A stretch of DNA of 64,000 nucleotides from Xylaria sp. FL1777 (GCA_022578965.1 MU400587.1:1-64000); one strand, 5' to 3'; shown: positions 11,150-24,795, counted from the stretch's first letter. Made by a program: numbers and translations. Notes: generated by a model from the sequence alone, not told the origin.

Positions 11150-12347
11150 AATAAGTAATTATATATATAATGTGCTAATGTTATTATTAGCACTTATTAG
11201 TTGCCTTAAACTTGTTCCTTAAAAAGCTTTAATAAGTACTTATTACGTAAGCCCTAAACTTGTTTTTCGAAAAGCTTTTATAAGTCGCTAAAACAAATAG
11301 ATTATTTCTTTGTTTTTTTTTACTATAGACAATATTTAGCTATAAGCAGCCACCGGATTAAAACCACTTAATTAATCTTAGTTAGCCTTGCATATGTTAA
11401 GCTTTAATAAGCTAATTAATTAATTATTTATGCCAAAAACCCACTATTAACTAATATTTATATGTATAATACATAAATGCTTATAATTAACCATTAAACT
11501 TTATTATCTTAGCACTTTTAGTACTTAGTTTATAGCTTACGCAATTAACTAATAAGTGCTTATATAATTAACTAATAAACATTTAAACTTAATTATCTTA
11601 GCACTTTTACGCAATAATGTACCTTACGCAATTAATTAATAAATGCCTACACTATTAATTAATAGTGCTTTTATATATTTTAGCACTTCTAGTATAATTA
11701 ACTAGTAAATGCTTACACTATTAACTAGTGATATATGCCACCTTTTGAATGCTTTTATATGTTTTAGCATTTTTACCTTAAGGCGCTAAGCCGGTGTATA
11801 AAAAGCCTATACTAAAGGCTAATAAGCTATAATATATAGTGGCTTTAATAAGCAAACACTAGGGGTTAAATTAGCTCACTATAAAAGGGCGTATTATGTA
11901 AGCGGCTGTTTAATCAGTGGTGTACTAACATGTTTAATAGCTAAAAAATAGTAGTTTGTTTAACAGATTTTTTTAAAAAAGAAAAACTATAATGCTTTTT
12001 TTAAAAAAAATAATATTAAAAAATTAATTTTTAATAAATAACATTATTTTTTATTTTTAATAATTTTAAAATTAAATTAATAAAAATAAAAAAAATATTT
12101 TATATAAAAATCTGTTTATTTTAATAGTATTTTTTAAAAAATATTCATTTATTTTTTATTATAATAGCTAGTAGTTAATTTTCTATATAAACAAGCAAAC
12201 ATAAAGATTTAAACCTAAAAAATTAGCTTAATTCTTTATTCATTTGTTCACTTTGATTTTCTTATAAAGAGGTGGCGCTTTAAGGTAGTATAGCTTGCAT
12301 AATTAACTAGTAAATGCTTATAGCTTACATAATTAACACTAAACTTA
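11150..12347 (+). repeat. Satellite-like array, left inverted arm (outer part)
   Basis: Many irregularly spaced copies of AATTAACTAATAAATGCTTA, alternating with CTTAGTTATTTTAGCACTT and TAGTGCTTAGTTTATAGC. The array continues beyond the hAT-like insertion at 18361, and the insertion joint falls inside one of these units. The same units occur in reverse orientation at about 40260-41470. No coding content. Confidence 0.8.
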
Positions 12348-12355
12348 GTTATTTT
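12348..12355. repeat. 8-bp target-site duplication GTTATTTT, left
   Basis: Identical to 18353-18360. Removing the element and one copy restores a normal unit of the flanking array (CTTAGTTATTTT followed by AACACTTTTTAATGCTTAG). Confidence 0.85.
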
Positions 12356-12380
12356 TTATCTTAGGTGCTTTAGACTAAAA
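12356..12380 (+). repeat. Left terminal inverted repeat of the hAT-like element
   Basis: It starts TTATCTTAGGTGCTTTAGAC. It matches the reverse complement of 18328-18352 at 24 of 25 positions. Confidence 0.85.
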
Positions 12381-12390
12381 ACATAAAACA

Positions 12391-12470
12391 GCAAGCTACG
12401 CTTGCTGCAAGCCACGATTTACCCCTTTCGGAGGCCCGTGCAAATATATCTGTAGGTCTAAGGCTTGCGT
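12391..12470. other. GC-rich patch with hairpin inside the left end of the hAT-like element
   Basis: The most G+C-rich stretch I see in the window, including TTTACCCCTTTCGGAGGCCC. It opens with a perfect hairpin GCAAGC-TAC-GCTTGC (12391-12405). The GCTTGC element recurs at 12472-12477 (AAGGCTTGCG). A possible binding site or a short segment that escaped mutation; function unknown. Confidence 0.6.
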
Positions 12471-12477
12471 TTTATAT

Positions 12478-12503
12478 ATTCTAGTTTAAAGCACCTTTGT
12501 TAA
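12478..12503 (-). repeat. Internal inverted copy of the terminal repeat
   Basis: TAGTTTAAAGCACC within this interval is the reverse complement of the left terminal repeat core GGTGCTTTAAACTA. The first ~148 bp of the element therefore look like a miniature inverted-repeat unit that contains the GC-rich patch. Confidence 0.6.
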
Positions 12504-15500
12504 TTTTTAAGCTAGAGTTTATTTTGCATACATATATATACTATTTATACTTATAGATTATTTGCTAATAAAACCTAAAAAAAACAATTATAATATTGCT
12601 TAAAGCTTTTTATAGTAATATTTATATTTAGTATTAACTTTATAATTAAAATACTTTATTATATTATAGTGTTTTAAGCTTAAACAGTTAAAAATTAAGC
12701 TTTATTTGTTAATTTATTAATTAGTGTTATTTTTTTACTTTATTATAAAACTGCAAACTTTTAATAATTCTAGCTTTAGCTTAATTAATAGTTGCTTTTT
12801 AAAAAAACTAATAGCTTTAAAACTTTTAAAATTTATTAAAAAACTTAGCAAACTAAATAAACTAGCTAGTAATGCAGTATTAAAGCATTTATTTAATAAC
12901 TATATTTAGTATTTTATATAGCATATTTTGCTGCAATTAAAACATAACTAATAGTATATATTAAAATATAATTTTATATAAGCTATTATTAATATTATTT
13001 TAAATTGTTATTAATTTAATAAATTATATAAGCTTAAGCTTAAAGCTAAACAAGTTAAATTAATTTAGCATATAATATTTTATTATAATAATATTATACT
13101 AATAGCTTAAACTAGTTATAAAAAAAGCATTATATTGCAAACTATTTTAGTTATTATATAAAGTATAGTAATTTTGCAGTTATATTTATTAAAACAATTA
13201 AAATATAATTAGTTTAACTTAATTGCTTAAATTTTTAACATTTGTTTATTATTAATAATAAATAATATAACAAAAGTTAGTTAATATTATATAAGTAGTT
13301 ATAAAAATATGTTTTTATTGTTTAATAAAATAATGCTATATAAGCTAAGTTAGCTTTAAAACACTTTATATATGTTATTTTTAAGCTTAAATAAGCTACT
13401 TAAAAATACTTTATTAATTTGCTTTATAACTTTTTGTTTAACTAAAAAATTGCGTTTATAGCTATTAATAAGCTTTATATAATTTATTAATAAAAAGATT
13501 TCTAGATTATATACTTTAATATATATTATATAAAAGCGTTAGTTCTATAAAATATATTATAGTTTAATTATACTGCTACACTAAGCTTAAACGCTTAAAA
13601 GTTTATATTGCTTAAAGCTAGATTTTAACAGCAAAATACCTATTTAAAAAAACTATAATTTATTTGTGCTTTAGTTAATTAGCCTAATATATTCTTTGTT
13701 ATTTATTTTATAAAAAAAAATACTATTATAAAAAATTACTAATAATTAAGTTTTTTAATTAGCAAAATATAGCACAATATAGCATATTTAATTCTTAAAA
13801 CTATTATTTTTATAAATAGCAAGAAAAAGCTTATTGCTACGCGCTATTTTTTAATAATATAGCTTTAAAAGTTAAAGTTTATTTTAACTAAAGTAAAGCG
13901 TTTTATTTAAAAATATAATGCAAATATATATTTTAATAATTAATAGCAGTTATATAACAAGTTTATAAAGCTAGATTTTTTTTATTAAATTATGTTTGTT
14001 ATTATAGCTTTTAAAATAAAAATAAATATTTATAACATAATACGTATTATTTAGTTTAGCTTTATTATTTTTAAAGATTTTTTAAACCTGTTGCAAAGGT
14101 TTAGTTAAGCTGTTTAAAATAATATAACATAAAAAACAGCATTTTTTTTTGCTTCTTACTAGTATTTCAATTTATTAAAAGCGCAAAAAGTTAAGCTTTT
14201 TAAACTAAAGCATAAAAAAAAACTACTAAAAAACAATCAAAATAATTTATGTTTTATAATAAACATAAATAATAATACATTAAAAAGCTTAACATTTAGC
14301 TATATATAGTTTATACTATTAAACTATTAATTAATTATAACTAATAAGCTTAAAAATAAAAATAATTTAATAGTTAACTTTAAATTAAAACAGTGTAAAT
14401 TAATTAAGCTTACTAAGTAAACTAAAGCTAAACTAAAATCTAAAAACAAGCTATAAGCTATTTAGTTAAGCATATATAAGTTTATAAATATAAAATGCTT
14501 TAAAAAGTATACTTTATAGTTTTTATAATAATTAAATAATAAAAATATTAAAAAGCAAAAAAATATATAATAAAAAGTGTGCTACAACTTATATTATTAT
14601 AACTTTAGCTAATTATTAAAGTTACTACTAAAAATATGCTAATAGTTTATGTTTTAAAAAAAAACTATTTTTTAGTTTTTATAGCAAAAGCTTTAAAAAT
14701 TCTACGTAAAATACTTTATAAATTTATATTAACACTTAAACTTTGCTATTAATAGCATAATAAAATATTTTATGCTAAAAAAAGTTTAATAATGTATTGC
14801 TGCTATATTTAACAAAGTAATTAATATAAATATTATGTTCTTTTTAGTTTATAATGCTATAAAAATATTCGAATAAAATAAATAAAAAAAATATAGCTAT
14901 ATTTTATATGCTAAGCTTTTTATAATGTATTAGCATGCTTTTAATAAGCATGCTAAACATTTTGCAAACAAAGCATAAATTAAAAATGCTACTAAAAATA
15001 TACTTTGTTTAACCTTAAAATTAACACTAAAAATGCAAATAAAGCAGCAGTTAAATACTTATTAAACGCTTAATATATAGTTAAGCTAATTAGCTTTATG
15101 CTTAATAGCAGTTATAACTTCTGTTTTATTATTTTTAGTAAAACTAATTATAGTTGCATTATTTTTAAGTGCTTTTTTTATATATATAAATATATTGCTA
15201 GCTATAAATTTACTAGTATAATTTAAACTACTAAAGCACAATAAAAAATCGCTAGCAAATAATAGTTCTAAAAAGCCAAAAAAAAAGCAAAAGAAATAAA
15301 ACATATATAATATTTCGTGCTAATTTATATTTAGTTATAGTTCTTTAGTTTCTTTTTTTTTCTTTTTTGCTTTTTTATAATTAAAAGTATATAGCTGCTA
15401 TTTTTTATTACTTTTAATAAATAGCTTATTTTTATTAGCTAAATTTAATATGTTTTATTATATTAAAACTTTAGTTAATTAAACAACTTTAGTATTAAAC

Positions 15501-18327
15501 TTATTAATCTTAATATTAATAAATTATTGCTTTTTTTTTATTAATAAATTTAATACATTAAAAAGATTATATAACGTAATATAGCTATTAGTGCGTTTTT
15601 TAGTGTTATTATTAATATATATTTTGCAGGTATATTTAATAATATTTTAGTTAATAAAAAAAAAAGTATGCTGCTTATTTTAATATATTTAAAAGAACTA
15701 TTTTATATTACTACGGATTAAAGCAATATAAAAGCTTATAACAGCTAATCAATTAAATATAATAAAAATATCCTGCGTAAAATTTTTGTTATTTTTTATA
15801 TTAATTACAAAAGCACTATTAATATGCTTTAAAGCTAAATTAATAGCTTTTTATTTGCTTTTAGCTATAATATACTAAATAAAGCTTAACTGCAGTATTT
15901 TTGTTGTAAGTTTTAGTTCTATAACATTAAAATAAAATAACTAAGTAAAATATAACATTTTTAGTTTATAATTATTAAACTTTTTTCTATAAAAAAAAAT
16001 AAAAAAATAAGAAATAATTTAACGTAGCACTTTATAGTTGCTAAGCTAAACTGCTATAATTATTATAAATAAATATTTTATAATATTTATATATTAGCAA
16101 TAGCTTTAAAACTTAATATTAATTAATTTGCTTTTGTTTTAAATATATTTTTTTGTTTAATTTGCATATTTTAACTATTAAAACTGTAAAGCTATAATTT
16201 TTTGCTTAAGTAATATAAAATCTATGCTTTTTAATGTTATTTAAATATAGTTTAGTTAAACTTTATTAAAAAATAATATATTAAATTTAACTAAGTTATA
16301 AATTAAAAACGCTAAAATATAAACATAAAACCTATTATATAGCAATAGTAAAGCTTAATAGTATTAAACTTTATTTTTTTTAATATGCTGCTTACAGCTA
16401 AAAAATTATACGTTATGTTTTATAAAAAAATCCCAGAAAGTCCAAAAAATTAGTTAAATAAAATTTAGCGCAATATAAAAAAAAGCTAGTATAAAAAGCA
16501 TTTATTGTTTATAGTTATATATATTGCTTGCTTTTATTTAAATAATTGCTATAGCTTAAATAAAAAATATAGTTTTTTAATCTTTATGTACTATTATAAA
16601 TTATTTATTATAGTTTTAATAATTTAAAATAGTGCAAAATAAAGTATTATAAACTTAATATACTTTAAATATTTTTTTTTTGTTTTTATAAATAGCAAAG
16701 GTTTGCAAAATATAGCTAACGTTATTTTATAGTTATATAATGTTTAAAAATAAAGCAAACTTTTTTAAATGTAATAATTTAAATAAAAAACGAATAGCAT
16801 AAACTAATAAATAATTAGTTGCTTTATTTATATAAGCTAAAATTAGCATTAAGTAAAAAAAAAGCTATTTTCTTTTAAAAAAAGTAATAGTATACTATTA
16901 TAACTGTATAAATAAGCTAAGCAGATTTAAACTAATAACTATAAAACAGTTAATTAAATTTTGTATAATATTTTTATAACTTATACTAAGATTTTAAACA
17001 TTATTTTTAAAGTTAAAATTGTTATATATAAATATAACATTTAAGTTATAAGTAATACGCTTTAAGTTAAGCTATATATTTATTAATTTAAGTATTAAAA
17101 CATTAGCTAACTAGCTACTATATATATAACTTTGTTTAGCTATTTTATTTAGCTGTTTTAAAACAAACTTATAGCTAATATATATCCTAAATTAAGCAAA
17201 AGTATTAATTACTTAAGTTTATGTTTTACTACTATAAAAATAAATGCTAATAAATTGCTATAAAAAATTGCTTGTTAAAAGTATATATATACTTAATAAT
17301 AAAGCTATAATTATATATGCTTTAGCAATATAAAAAAACAGCATATTAGCTTTAGTTACGTTATAAAATTTATGCTTAGTTTGCTAATTTGTAAAAATAC
17401 TTAAAAGAAAAGCAACAAAACGTAAAAATACGTTTTAAATTTAGAACTAAAAAAAACAAAATAACCTTTTGATTTATTACATATTATAAACATTTTTAAC
17501 TTAGTAAAGCTTTTTACTAAAAGCTTTAAATGCTTTAAAATTAAATTTAGTAAAAGCTAGTTATTTAAATAAAGTAAAAAGCTTGTTTTAAAATATAAAA
17601 ATGTTAGCAATATTATAACTTGTATTGTTTTCCTTAAATTTTATTTAAATATTAGCTTTTTAAAAATACTATTAAACTTTAAGGTTTTTTAATACGTTAA
17701 TTATTTTGTGCATTTATAGCTCTAACTAGTTACTAGTTGTAGTTCGCAATAAAAGCTATTTTTTTAAAAACCAACAAAAATTATAGCTTTAATTACAATT
17801 ATAATGCTAGTATTCTTATGTATTTATTGCAACCTATTGCTAGCGTATAAAATCAGATTCTTTATTTAAGTTGTTGCTTTTATAATTAGAATTATCTTTA
17901 AAGTTAAAAGCAATAAAAGTAGTATTAAAAAAATCAGTTAATTTAAATATAAAAGGTAGCATAAACGTTAATATAGTAAACTATACAAGCAAGCAAAGTA
18001 ATTACAAAAGAAACAATAATAAAAAAAACAATATTTTGGTTAAAAAATCTATAGTATATAATGCAACAAGAATTAAGCGTTAGAAAAATACAAAAAAAAT
18101 ATAACTGTATGCAAAATACAATAATTAATTAATTAAATATAACTTTAAACAGATTTAAAGTTGCTACGTAAATAAATCACGGTTTGTTATTTTTTAAATA
18201 AAGACATAAGCAGAAAAATCAACATAATTGCCTTAAACCAGAATTTCAAGTTTGTATTAAAAGGGGTAAAAAAAGTTGTAATTAGTAAAGAAGTAGTGTA
18301 GCTAAAGAGGTATAAACGCAAGGACTA

Positions 18328-18352
18328 TTTTAGTTTAAAGCACCTAAGATAA
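18328..18352 (-). repeat. Right terminal inverted repeat of the hAT-like element
   Basis: It ends AAGCACCTAAGATAA, the inverted match of 12356-12380 with one transition difference. Confidence 0.85.
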
Positions 18353-18360
18353 GTTATTTT
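18353..18360. repeat. 8-bp target-site duplication GTTATTTT, right
   Basis: An exact match to 12348-12355. Confidence 0.85.
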
Positions 18361-19480
18361 AACACTTTTTAATGCTTAGTTTGTAATTTTCACAATTAAC
18401 TAATAAATGCTTATATACTTAATTAACTAGTAAATGCTTTTGTACTTAATTAATTATTAAACTAGCTAAGTGCACTATTAGACTTAAATATTTTAGCTAC
18501 ATAATTAACCGGTAAATAAGCAATTATTAAAACCTTTTATTTTTTAATAAATAATGCTCACAAAGTTTTGCTTTGCTTTTAAACAATAGCTAATAGCATA
18601 TTATTAATTACTTATAATATATTATTTTTTTTTAAATTATGTTTAAAACCTTTTATGCAAGATTTACTAAATTTATTCACAAAAAGATTAGTTAATTAGT
18701 TTGCAGTTTTAGCATATGCTAAGTTAAATTAAGACCTCTTATAATTAACTAATAAATGCCTGCATTACTGCTTGCTTACTAAGTGCACTAAACTTAGTTA
18801 TTTTAGCACTTTTATTTTAATAATCTTAAAAGTTTGTAGCACTATTAACTAATAAATGCATAGTTGTTAAAACCTTTTATATTTCTTATAATATATTACT
18901 ATAAAACGTATTTATAAAAAGATTATATATAGTTAGTTATAATTTTAATTCTAGTAGTAAATAGTTAGCTTGCTACTATAGCTATGCGCTAGTTATAAAT
19001 ATTCGTAAATGTTTATAAATATTTACTTAAATATCTTTAAAAGCTTGATCCTTTAGTGTACTTAATTCTTTAGTATACTTAATTTTTTAGTATACTTAAT
19101 CCCTTAGTATATTTAATCTCTTAGTATATTTAATCTTTTAATATATACTTAAAGTAAACTTAATTATTTTAGCACTTTTTATAATTAACTAATAAATGCT
19201 TATATTATTATTTTAGTAGTTATTATAGCTTACTAACTAAGTTGCATTAAACTTAATTATTAACACTTAGTAGTGCTAGGTTTATAGCTCACATAATTAA
19301 CTAGTAAATGTGTAGCTATTAAAACCTTTTATATTTCTTATAATGTATTATTGCCTTTTAAATTATAGTTTTATAAGACTTATTTATAAAGAAAATTAGT
19401 TATAAACTAAATTTTAGTAATAGGTAGCTAGCTTATTACCGTAGCTATAAATGCTAGTTATAAACATTTACTTAAATATT
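18361..19480 (+). repeat. Satellite-like array, left inverted arm (inner part)
   Basis: It continues the 11150-12347 array with the same AATTAACTAATAAATGC and TTAGTTATTTTAGCAC units. A short sub-array of TTTAGTATACTTAAT units runs at about 19050-19150. Confidence 0.8.
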
Positions 19481-20040
19481 TTTAAAACTTTGTTATATTT
19501 TATTAGTGGTATTATAAAGTGCAAATAAGTGCTTTATACTTAATCTTTAATGTACTTAAACCTTTAATATACTTATTTCTTAAAAAGCTTTAATATATAA
19601 ACTATAGTTTTTAGTATACTTAAGTGCTTTATACTTAATTCTTTAAAAAGCTTTAGCATATTATTTATACATTAAAGTCTTTAGTACACTTAGGTGCTTT
19701 AATTCTTTAGTATACTTAATTTTTTAAAAAGCTTTAGCATATAAATTATAGTTTTTAATATACTTAAGTGCTTTATACTTAATCTTTTAGAAAGCTTTAG
19801 TATATTACTTATATATTAAAGTCTTTAGTACACTTAAGTACTTTAATTCCTTAATATACTTATACCTTAAAAAGCTTTAGCGTATAAACCATAGTTTTTA
19901 ATATACTTAAGTGCTTTAATCTTTTAATATACTTAATTCTTTAAAAAGCTTTAATATATAAACTATAGTTTTTATACACCTAAGTGCCTTATACTTAACC
20001 TTTTAATATACTTAATCTTTTAGTAATTATAGCACATATA
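19480..20040 (+). repeat. Higher-order tandem array built on TTTAGTATACTTAA
   Basis: Alternating blocks of TTAAAAAGCTTTAGCATATAAA plus ATAGTTTTTAGTATACTTAA plus GTGCTTTATACTTAA repeat about five times, with a longer period because every second block carries TATTAAAGTCTTTAGTAC instead. I did not find this sub-array in the right arm. Confidence 0.75.
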
Positions 20041-20545
20041 ATAACTACTTAATTATTATAGCTTTTATATTACAATAGTTATATTACATATTAATTAATT
20101 AAATTAATAGTTATAGCTTTTTATATAATTGCTAATTATACTTTATTTGTAATAAACTTAGTATAATTAACTAATATAACTTTGTAGTTTTAGCACGTAT
20201 TAACATTAAAATTACTTAATTATTAATATATGCTAAAAGTGCTACTAGTAGCTTTAGCGCATATTTAAGTTTAATTGCAGTAAAAATAAAACCTAGCTTA
20301 TATTAAGATTTAATAAACTTAGTTTGCTTTAGCATATATAAGTCTACTAAATAAGCCTAAATATACTTTTATATAATATAGTAATTAAAGCGTGTTTTAT
20401 GTTAATTAATAAAGTTAGCTTTTTTATATACTTATTAACCTTTATTAGCTTTAAAACATAGCTTAAAAGTTTTTTTTATATATTAACTATTGCTAAAAAA
20501 AAATTTATATAAAAATTAAATTATAATAACTTATAAAACAGCAAT
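20041..20545 (+). repeat. Inner edge of the left inverted arm
   Basis: Roughly 20100-20545 matches the reverse complement of about 39650-40130, for example TTAACCTTTATTAGCTTTAA here and TTAACCTTTGTTGATTTTAA on the other side. The two arms face each other across about 19 kb. No coding content. Confidence 0.7.
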
Positions 20546-22338
20546 TTAAGCAAGTTTTAAAAAAGTTAAAACTTTAAAGCTAACTTTAACTTATAGCACC
20601 TTTTCATTAAAAATAAGCTAATAAAACATAAGCAAAATAAAAGTATATCTACTATAATTTAATAGCTATATGCGCTTTATTATAGTATACATAATTCTTT
20701 ATTATTTAATTTACCTTAAACTTAATTTATTACTTATAGCAAAAAGTATAGTTAAAGATATTATTACATAAAGTATTTATAATAAAGTAAAACATATAAA
20801 GTATTAATAAATAAAGTAAAACTAATAAAGTGTAAGCATATAGCATATATAAAAAAACAACATATAAAAAAACATATATATATATAATAAAACTTATTTA
20901 ACTATATTATAGCTATAATAGCTTAGCTAATTAAAGAAAATACGTATAAATTATAATAACATAACTAATTAATTAAACTAATATAAAAACATAACTAAAC
21001 TAATATAATAATACTACTATACTAATATAATAATATAACTAAACTAATGTAATAATATTATTAAACTAGTATAATAACATAATTAAACTAGTATAATAAT
21101 ACTATTAAACCAATGTTATAATATAATTAAATAAAATAACATAACTAAATAAAATAACATAATTAAATAAAACAACATAATTAAACTAATGTAATAACAT
21201 AATTTAACTAATATAATAATATAACTAAACTAATGTAATAATATAGCTAAATAAAACAACAATGTTTAAAGTTGCATACTTTAATTAAGTGGCTTATTAG
21301 CTTAATTAATCAAGTTTTTTATATATTTCCTAAAATGTAAAAAAAGCTTGCAAAATAGTTTTATTTAAGTTATTACGCAGATTTAAGAAATCTTTGCAAA
21401 ATTATTATAGTTTTTTTATATATAGCTTTTAAGCTAATAACATTTTATAACTTTTTAATTTTTATATAGTTTGCTTATAAAGCTTTTAAATAATAGCTTT
21501 ATTAAAAGTTTTATATTAAACTAAAAGTTTAATTTAAAACTTATTAAAATTTTTAAAAAAGCTAATTAAAGATATTATGCTAAATATAATAAATAGCAAG
21601 TTATTTTATATAAGCTAGCTATACACTATATATACTTTAACAAGCTATTATTCCTGCATATTATTTTATATATTATTTTGCGCATTTTCTTAAGCATTAT
21701 TTTACGCTTTAAACACACTACTAGCTAAAAAATCAAACAACTAAAAGCCTGCAATACTAAGCTAAATATGCTAAAAAATAAACAACTAACTTAATAAGCT
21801 AGCATTTATAGTTTACTACGAAATAAATAAGCTAGTATAAAAAAAATCTAGCAAAAAAAATAATAGTTTATTAGCAAAAAGTAATTTATTATTTAACAAA
21901 TGCTACTATAAAAAAAACTAGTTACTTTAACTATTAGCCTTATTAAACTTTAAAATAAACGCTTTATTTTATAACTTCTTGTTTAAGCTATTAATTAATA
22001 GTAGCACTAAGTTATAAATAAACTATAGCTTATTATTTAACATGCTATTTTATAAGTTTAGTAGCAAAAATAGTTTATTATTACTACTATTTAAGCTATT
22101 AAAAGCTTGTTTTATATATTAATAAAAATTTAGTTTATTAAGTTCTTGTTTTATTTTTGCTATAATTTATAATTTATTAAAATTAATTACTATATATACG
22201 TTAAGCAAAAAACAAGTTTAAATAAAAAGATTATACTTTTATTAAAACTAGAAAATAGTAAAAAATATAGCTATAAAAACAAGATTTTTATATCGTTAAT
22301 GTTTTACTTAGTATGCTATCTTGTAATATTATTAATAC
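20546..22338. other. AT-rich region with an AACTAATATAATAAT-type array
   Basis: No gene recognised. At about 20972-21262 there is a run of roughly 20-24-bp units such as ATAACTAAACTAATATAATA. The rest is decayed sequence with stops in all frames. Confidence 0.6.
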
Positions 22339-22560
22339 AAAAGAAAAGGTCTAAAAGCACAATTAAAAAAGTTTTATTAAAAGCACTTATTAACAGATAA
22401 TTTAAAGGCAGTAAGCTAGCCGTATACTAAGCAAGCTTATTATAGCTTTTATTAGCATAAAAAAGAAAATTTAAAAATATAATTAAAAAGGCTTTATTAA
22501 AAGCACTTATTAATAAATAATTTATGTTTTTATAAGCAAGCTTACTATAGCTTTTATAGG
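22339..22560. repeat. Two-copy tandem repeat, units of about 120 and 102 bp
   Basis: Copies at about 22339-22458 and 22459-22560 share TTTATTAAAAGCACTTATTA and a closing AAGCAAGCTTATTATAGC part. The differences between them are mostly transitions. Confidence 0.7.
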
Positions 22561-24574
22561 TTAAAATAAAATAAACACTATTTAAATCTAAAGAATTAAC
22601 CTAGTATTAAATAATGGCTTTAATATATTTTGCTTTGCTAGCCTTAAAGCTAATTTATTAGCTTGCAGTAACTAAGTAGCTACACAAGATTTAAACTTTA
22701 TACTTTGTTTTTATTATGTTTGCTGCTTTTAGCTTATTTATTATAATACTATAAAAGTGCTAAAGTACTTAAAGTTTATATATTATACGTTTAATTTTTA
22801 TTACTTTAGCAAGCTTTTTATTGTTTATTAGCAAGTTTTATGTTATATATTCTTTAATAAAAACCTTGCGTTTTTTAGTTAAAAAGTTTTACGTAATTTA
22901 ACTAATTAAAAATAAATTGTTTTAAGAATTTAATAATATATTTGCTATAATAAATAATAAGAGCTTTTTATGCTAACAAACATTAAAAATAAAAAGAAAG
23001 AAAAACTATAAACAAACAAAAAAGAAAAAAATTCAAAAGTAATAATACATTAAAAAAAAGCTAGCGCATTAAACTAGCCTACATATATATATTTAAAAAC
23101 CTTTTAAGTTATATATTAAATAAACTTATATAAATATATATAGTACTATAAATATTTATTTTTATTTATAACTAAATAAAAAGATTGTTAAAAAAGTAAA
23201 ACTGTAATAAATAATATATATTTATAGTTAAAAATACATAATAGCAATAAAAAACATAAAATAAAAAATGCGTGCTATTAATTAATTAGGTTAATATTAA
23301 AATATAAAGCTAGCTACTTTATAATTACTATTGTTTTTTTTTTATAGCATTTTAATATTACTACTATTATTGCTAATAAAACATTAATAGCATTAGCTAA
23401 TTTTTAACCTTTAAACTTAATGCTTTTAATACTATTTATTATACTATAGTTTTTAAAGCAGTAAAAAGCCTAGGTTTTTTATGCTGCATAGTTTTGCTAT
23501 ACTATGCATAAAGTATTAGCTGCAGTAGTTATATACTTATATATAACGCTAGCTATAAAAACTAACGCTATTTATTTACTAGTGCTTAGTTAGCACTAAG
23601 CACTAAATGCTACAAACTTAGCTATAGCACCTAACTAAAGTATATGCTTAAAAATAGCTTTGCTAGCATAGTAAGCTATATGTTTACATTTAAAAATTAG
23701 CTTAAAATCTACAAATAACTTAATAACAATAGTAAGCTTATTTAGCTTAATAGCAATAAGCTTTATATTTTAGTAAAACTTTTGCTTAAGCTAATATTTT
23801 AGTTTTATAAAGGCTTTTTATAACGTAATATTGCTAAGCTTATTTTTTACGTTTAAAATTATGTAAGCTATACTAATAACGCATAGTACTAAAAAAGCGC
23901 TATTACTAGTTTATACGTTTTATGCTTTTATAAGTAACTAGTTTTAAAAAAAAAACTTGTATTTAAAATATTAATATTTTTTATTAACGTTATAAAGCAC
24001 GTTTTAAATTTTATATACCTTTGTTTAAAAAGTTTTTACCGCTTTAGCTTTTTAACGCTAAATAATAACTTGCTAGCAGAAATTTATATAGCTTTATTTT
24101 AATATCCGCTAAAAATAATAAAAAGCAATATAATATTTATTAGCAATATGTAGCAAAAGCTATGCTGCTATATTAGCATAATAAAACCTAAAAACGCTAG
24201 CAAAAAAAACAAAGTTATTATTATAAAAAATAAAGAACTTAAATATAAAAGTATTATTAAGTAAATAAAAATATAGCAGCAAGTTTTACAATAACATTTT
24301 ATTAATAATAAACAAGTTAAGCATAGTTTTGTATTTTAGTTAATACTATAAAACAAAAAACAAAAATAAAACTATAAAAACAATTATAAAAAAAAATTAA
24401 GTATTATATATTTATGCTAGCTAATTTTTAATAAATATGCATGTTTAAAGAAAACTAATATAAAAGCCCTATATATAAAATTATATAAACTAACTAATTA
24501 ACAAACTAATAAACCATAAACAATAAAACTATTATTATAAGTTAAGATTTATATTTACGTTTAGTAATAATATA
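22561..24574. other. Unidentified AT-rich region
   Basis: No motif, gene or repeat boundary that I can support. Stops occur in all six frames. Confidence 0.4.
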
Positions 24575-24795
24575 AGCAGTAATTATAACTGCTTTTGTTT
24601 TTGCTTTTATTTTTGTTGCTTTTGTTTTTATTATTATTGTTTTTGCTATTTTTGTTTATATTATTTTTATTTATGTTGTTTTTGTTTATATTGCTTTTAT
24701 TTTTATTATAATACTTTTTAAATTAGTTGTTTTAATTCTAGTGCTATTACTAGTGCTAGTGCTAAAGCTAAAGCTAAAGTTAAAGTTAGTTATGC
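24575..24795. repeat. Two microsatellites: TTTTTGCTTTTG-type and (GCTAAA)n
   Basis: 24575-24715 is a T-rich run of GCTTTT/GTTTTTATT units. 24738-24790 is an array of GTGCTA/GCTAAA hexamers. Confidence 0.8.

Larger units (their letters stand above)
12356..18352. mobile_element. RIP-degraded DNA transposon with 25-bp inverted ends, hAT-like by target duplication
   Basis: A 5,997-bp segment with terminal inverted repeats of 25 bp (starting TTATCTTAGGTGCTTTA) that differ by one G/A transition, flanked by a perfect 8-bp duplication, GTTATTTT. An 8-bp duplication is typical of hAT elements and is also seen in some other cut-and-paste groups such as KDZ. The length is above that of most hAT elements, so another insertion may be hidden inside. 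I could not read transposase motifs on either strand; frames at 12724-12909 and 15086-15304 are low-complexity and short. The orientation is unknown. Family assignment is an inference from the duplication only. Confidence 0.8.

Noticed and set aside
12724..12909. 61-codon frame inside the hAT-like element
   Set aside because: Short, no motif, Leu/Lys low complexity.
15086..15304. 72-codon minus-strand frame inside the hAT-like element
   Set aside because: No recognisable domain; a Phe/Cys-rich start from A-rich DNA. Could be a transposase scrap but not supportable.
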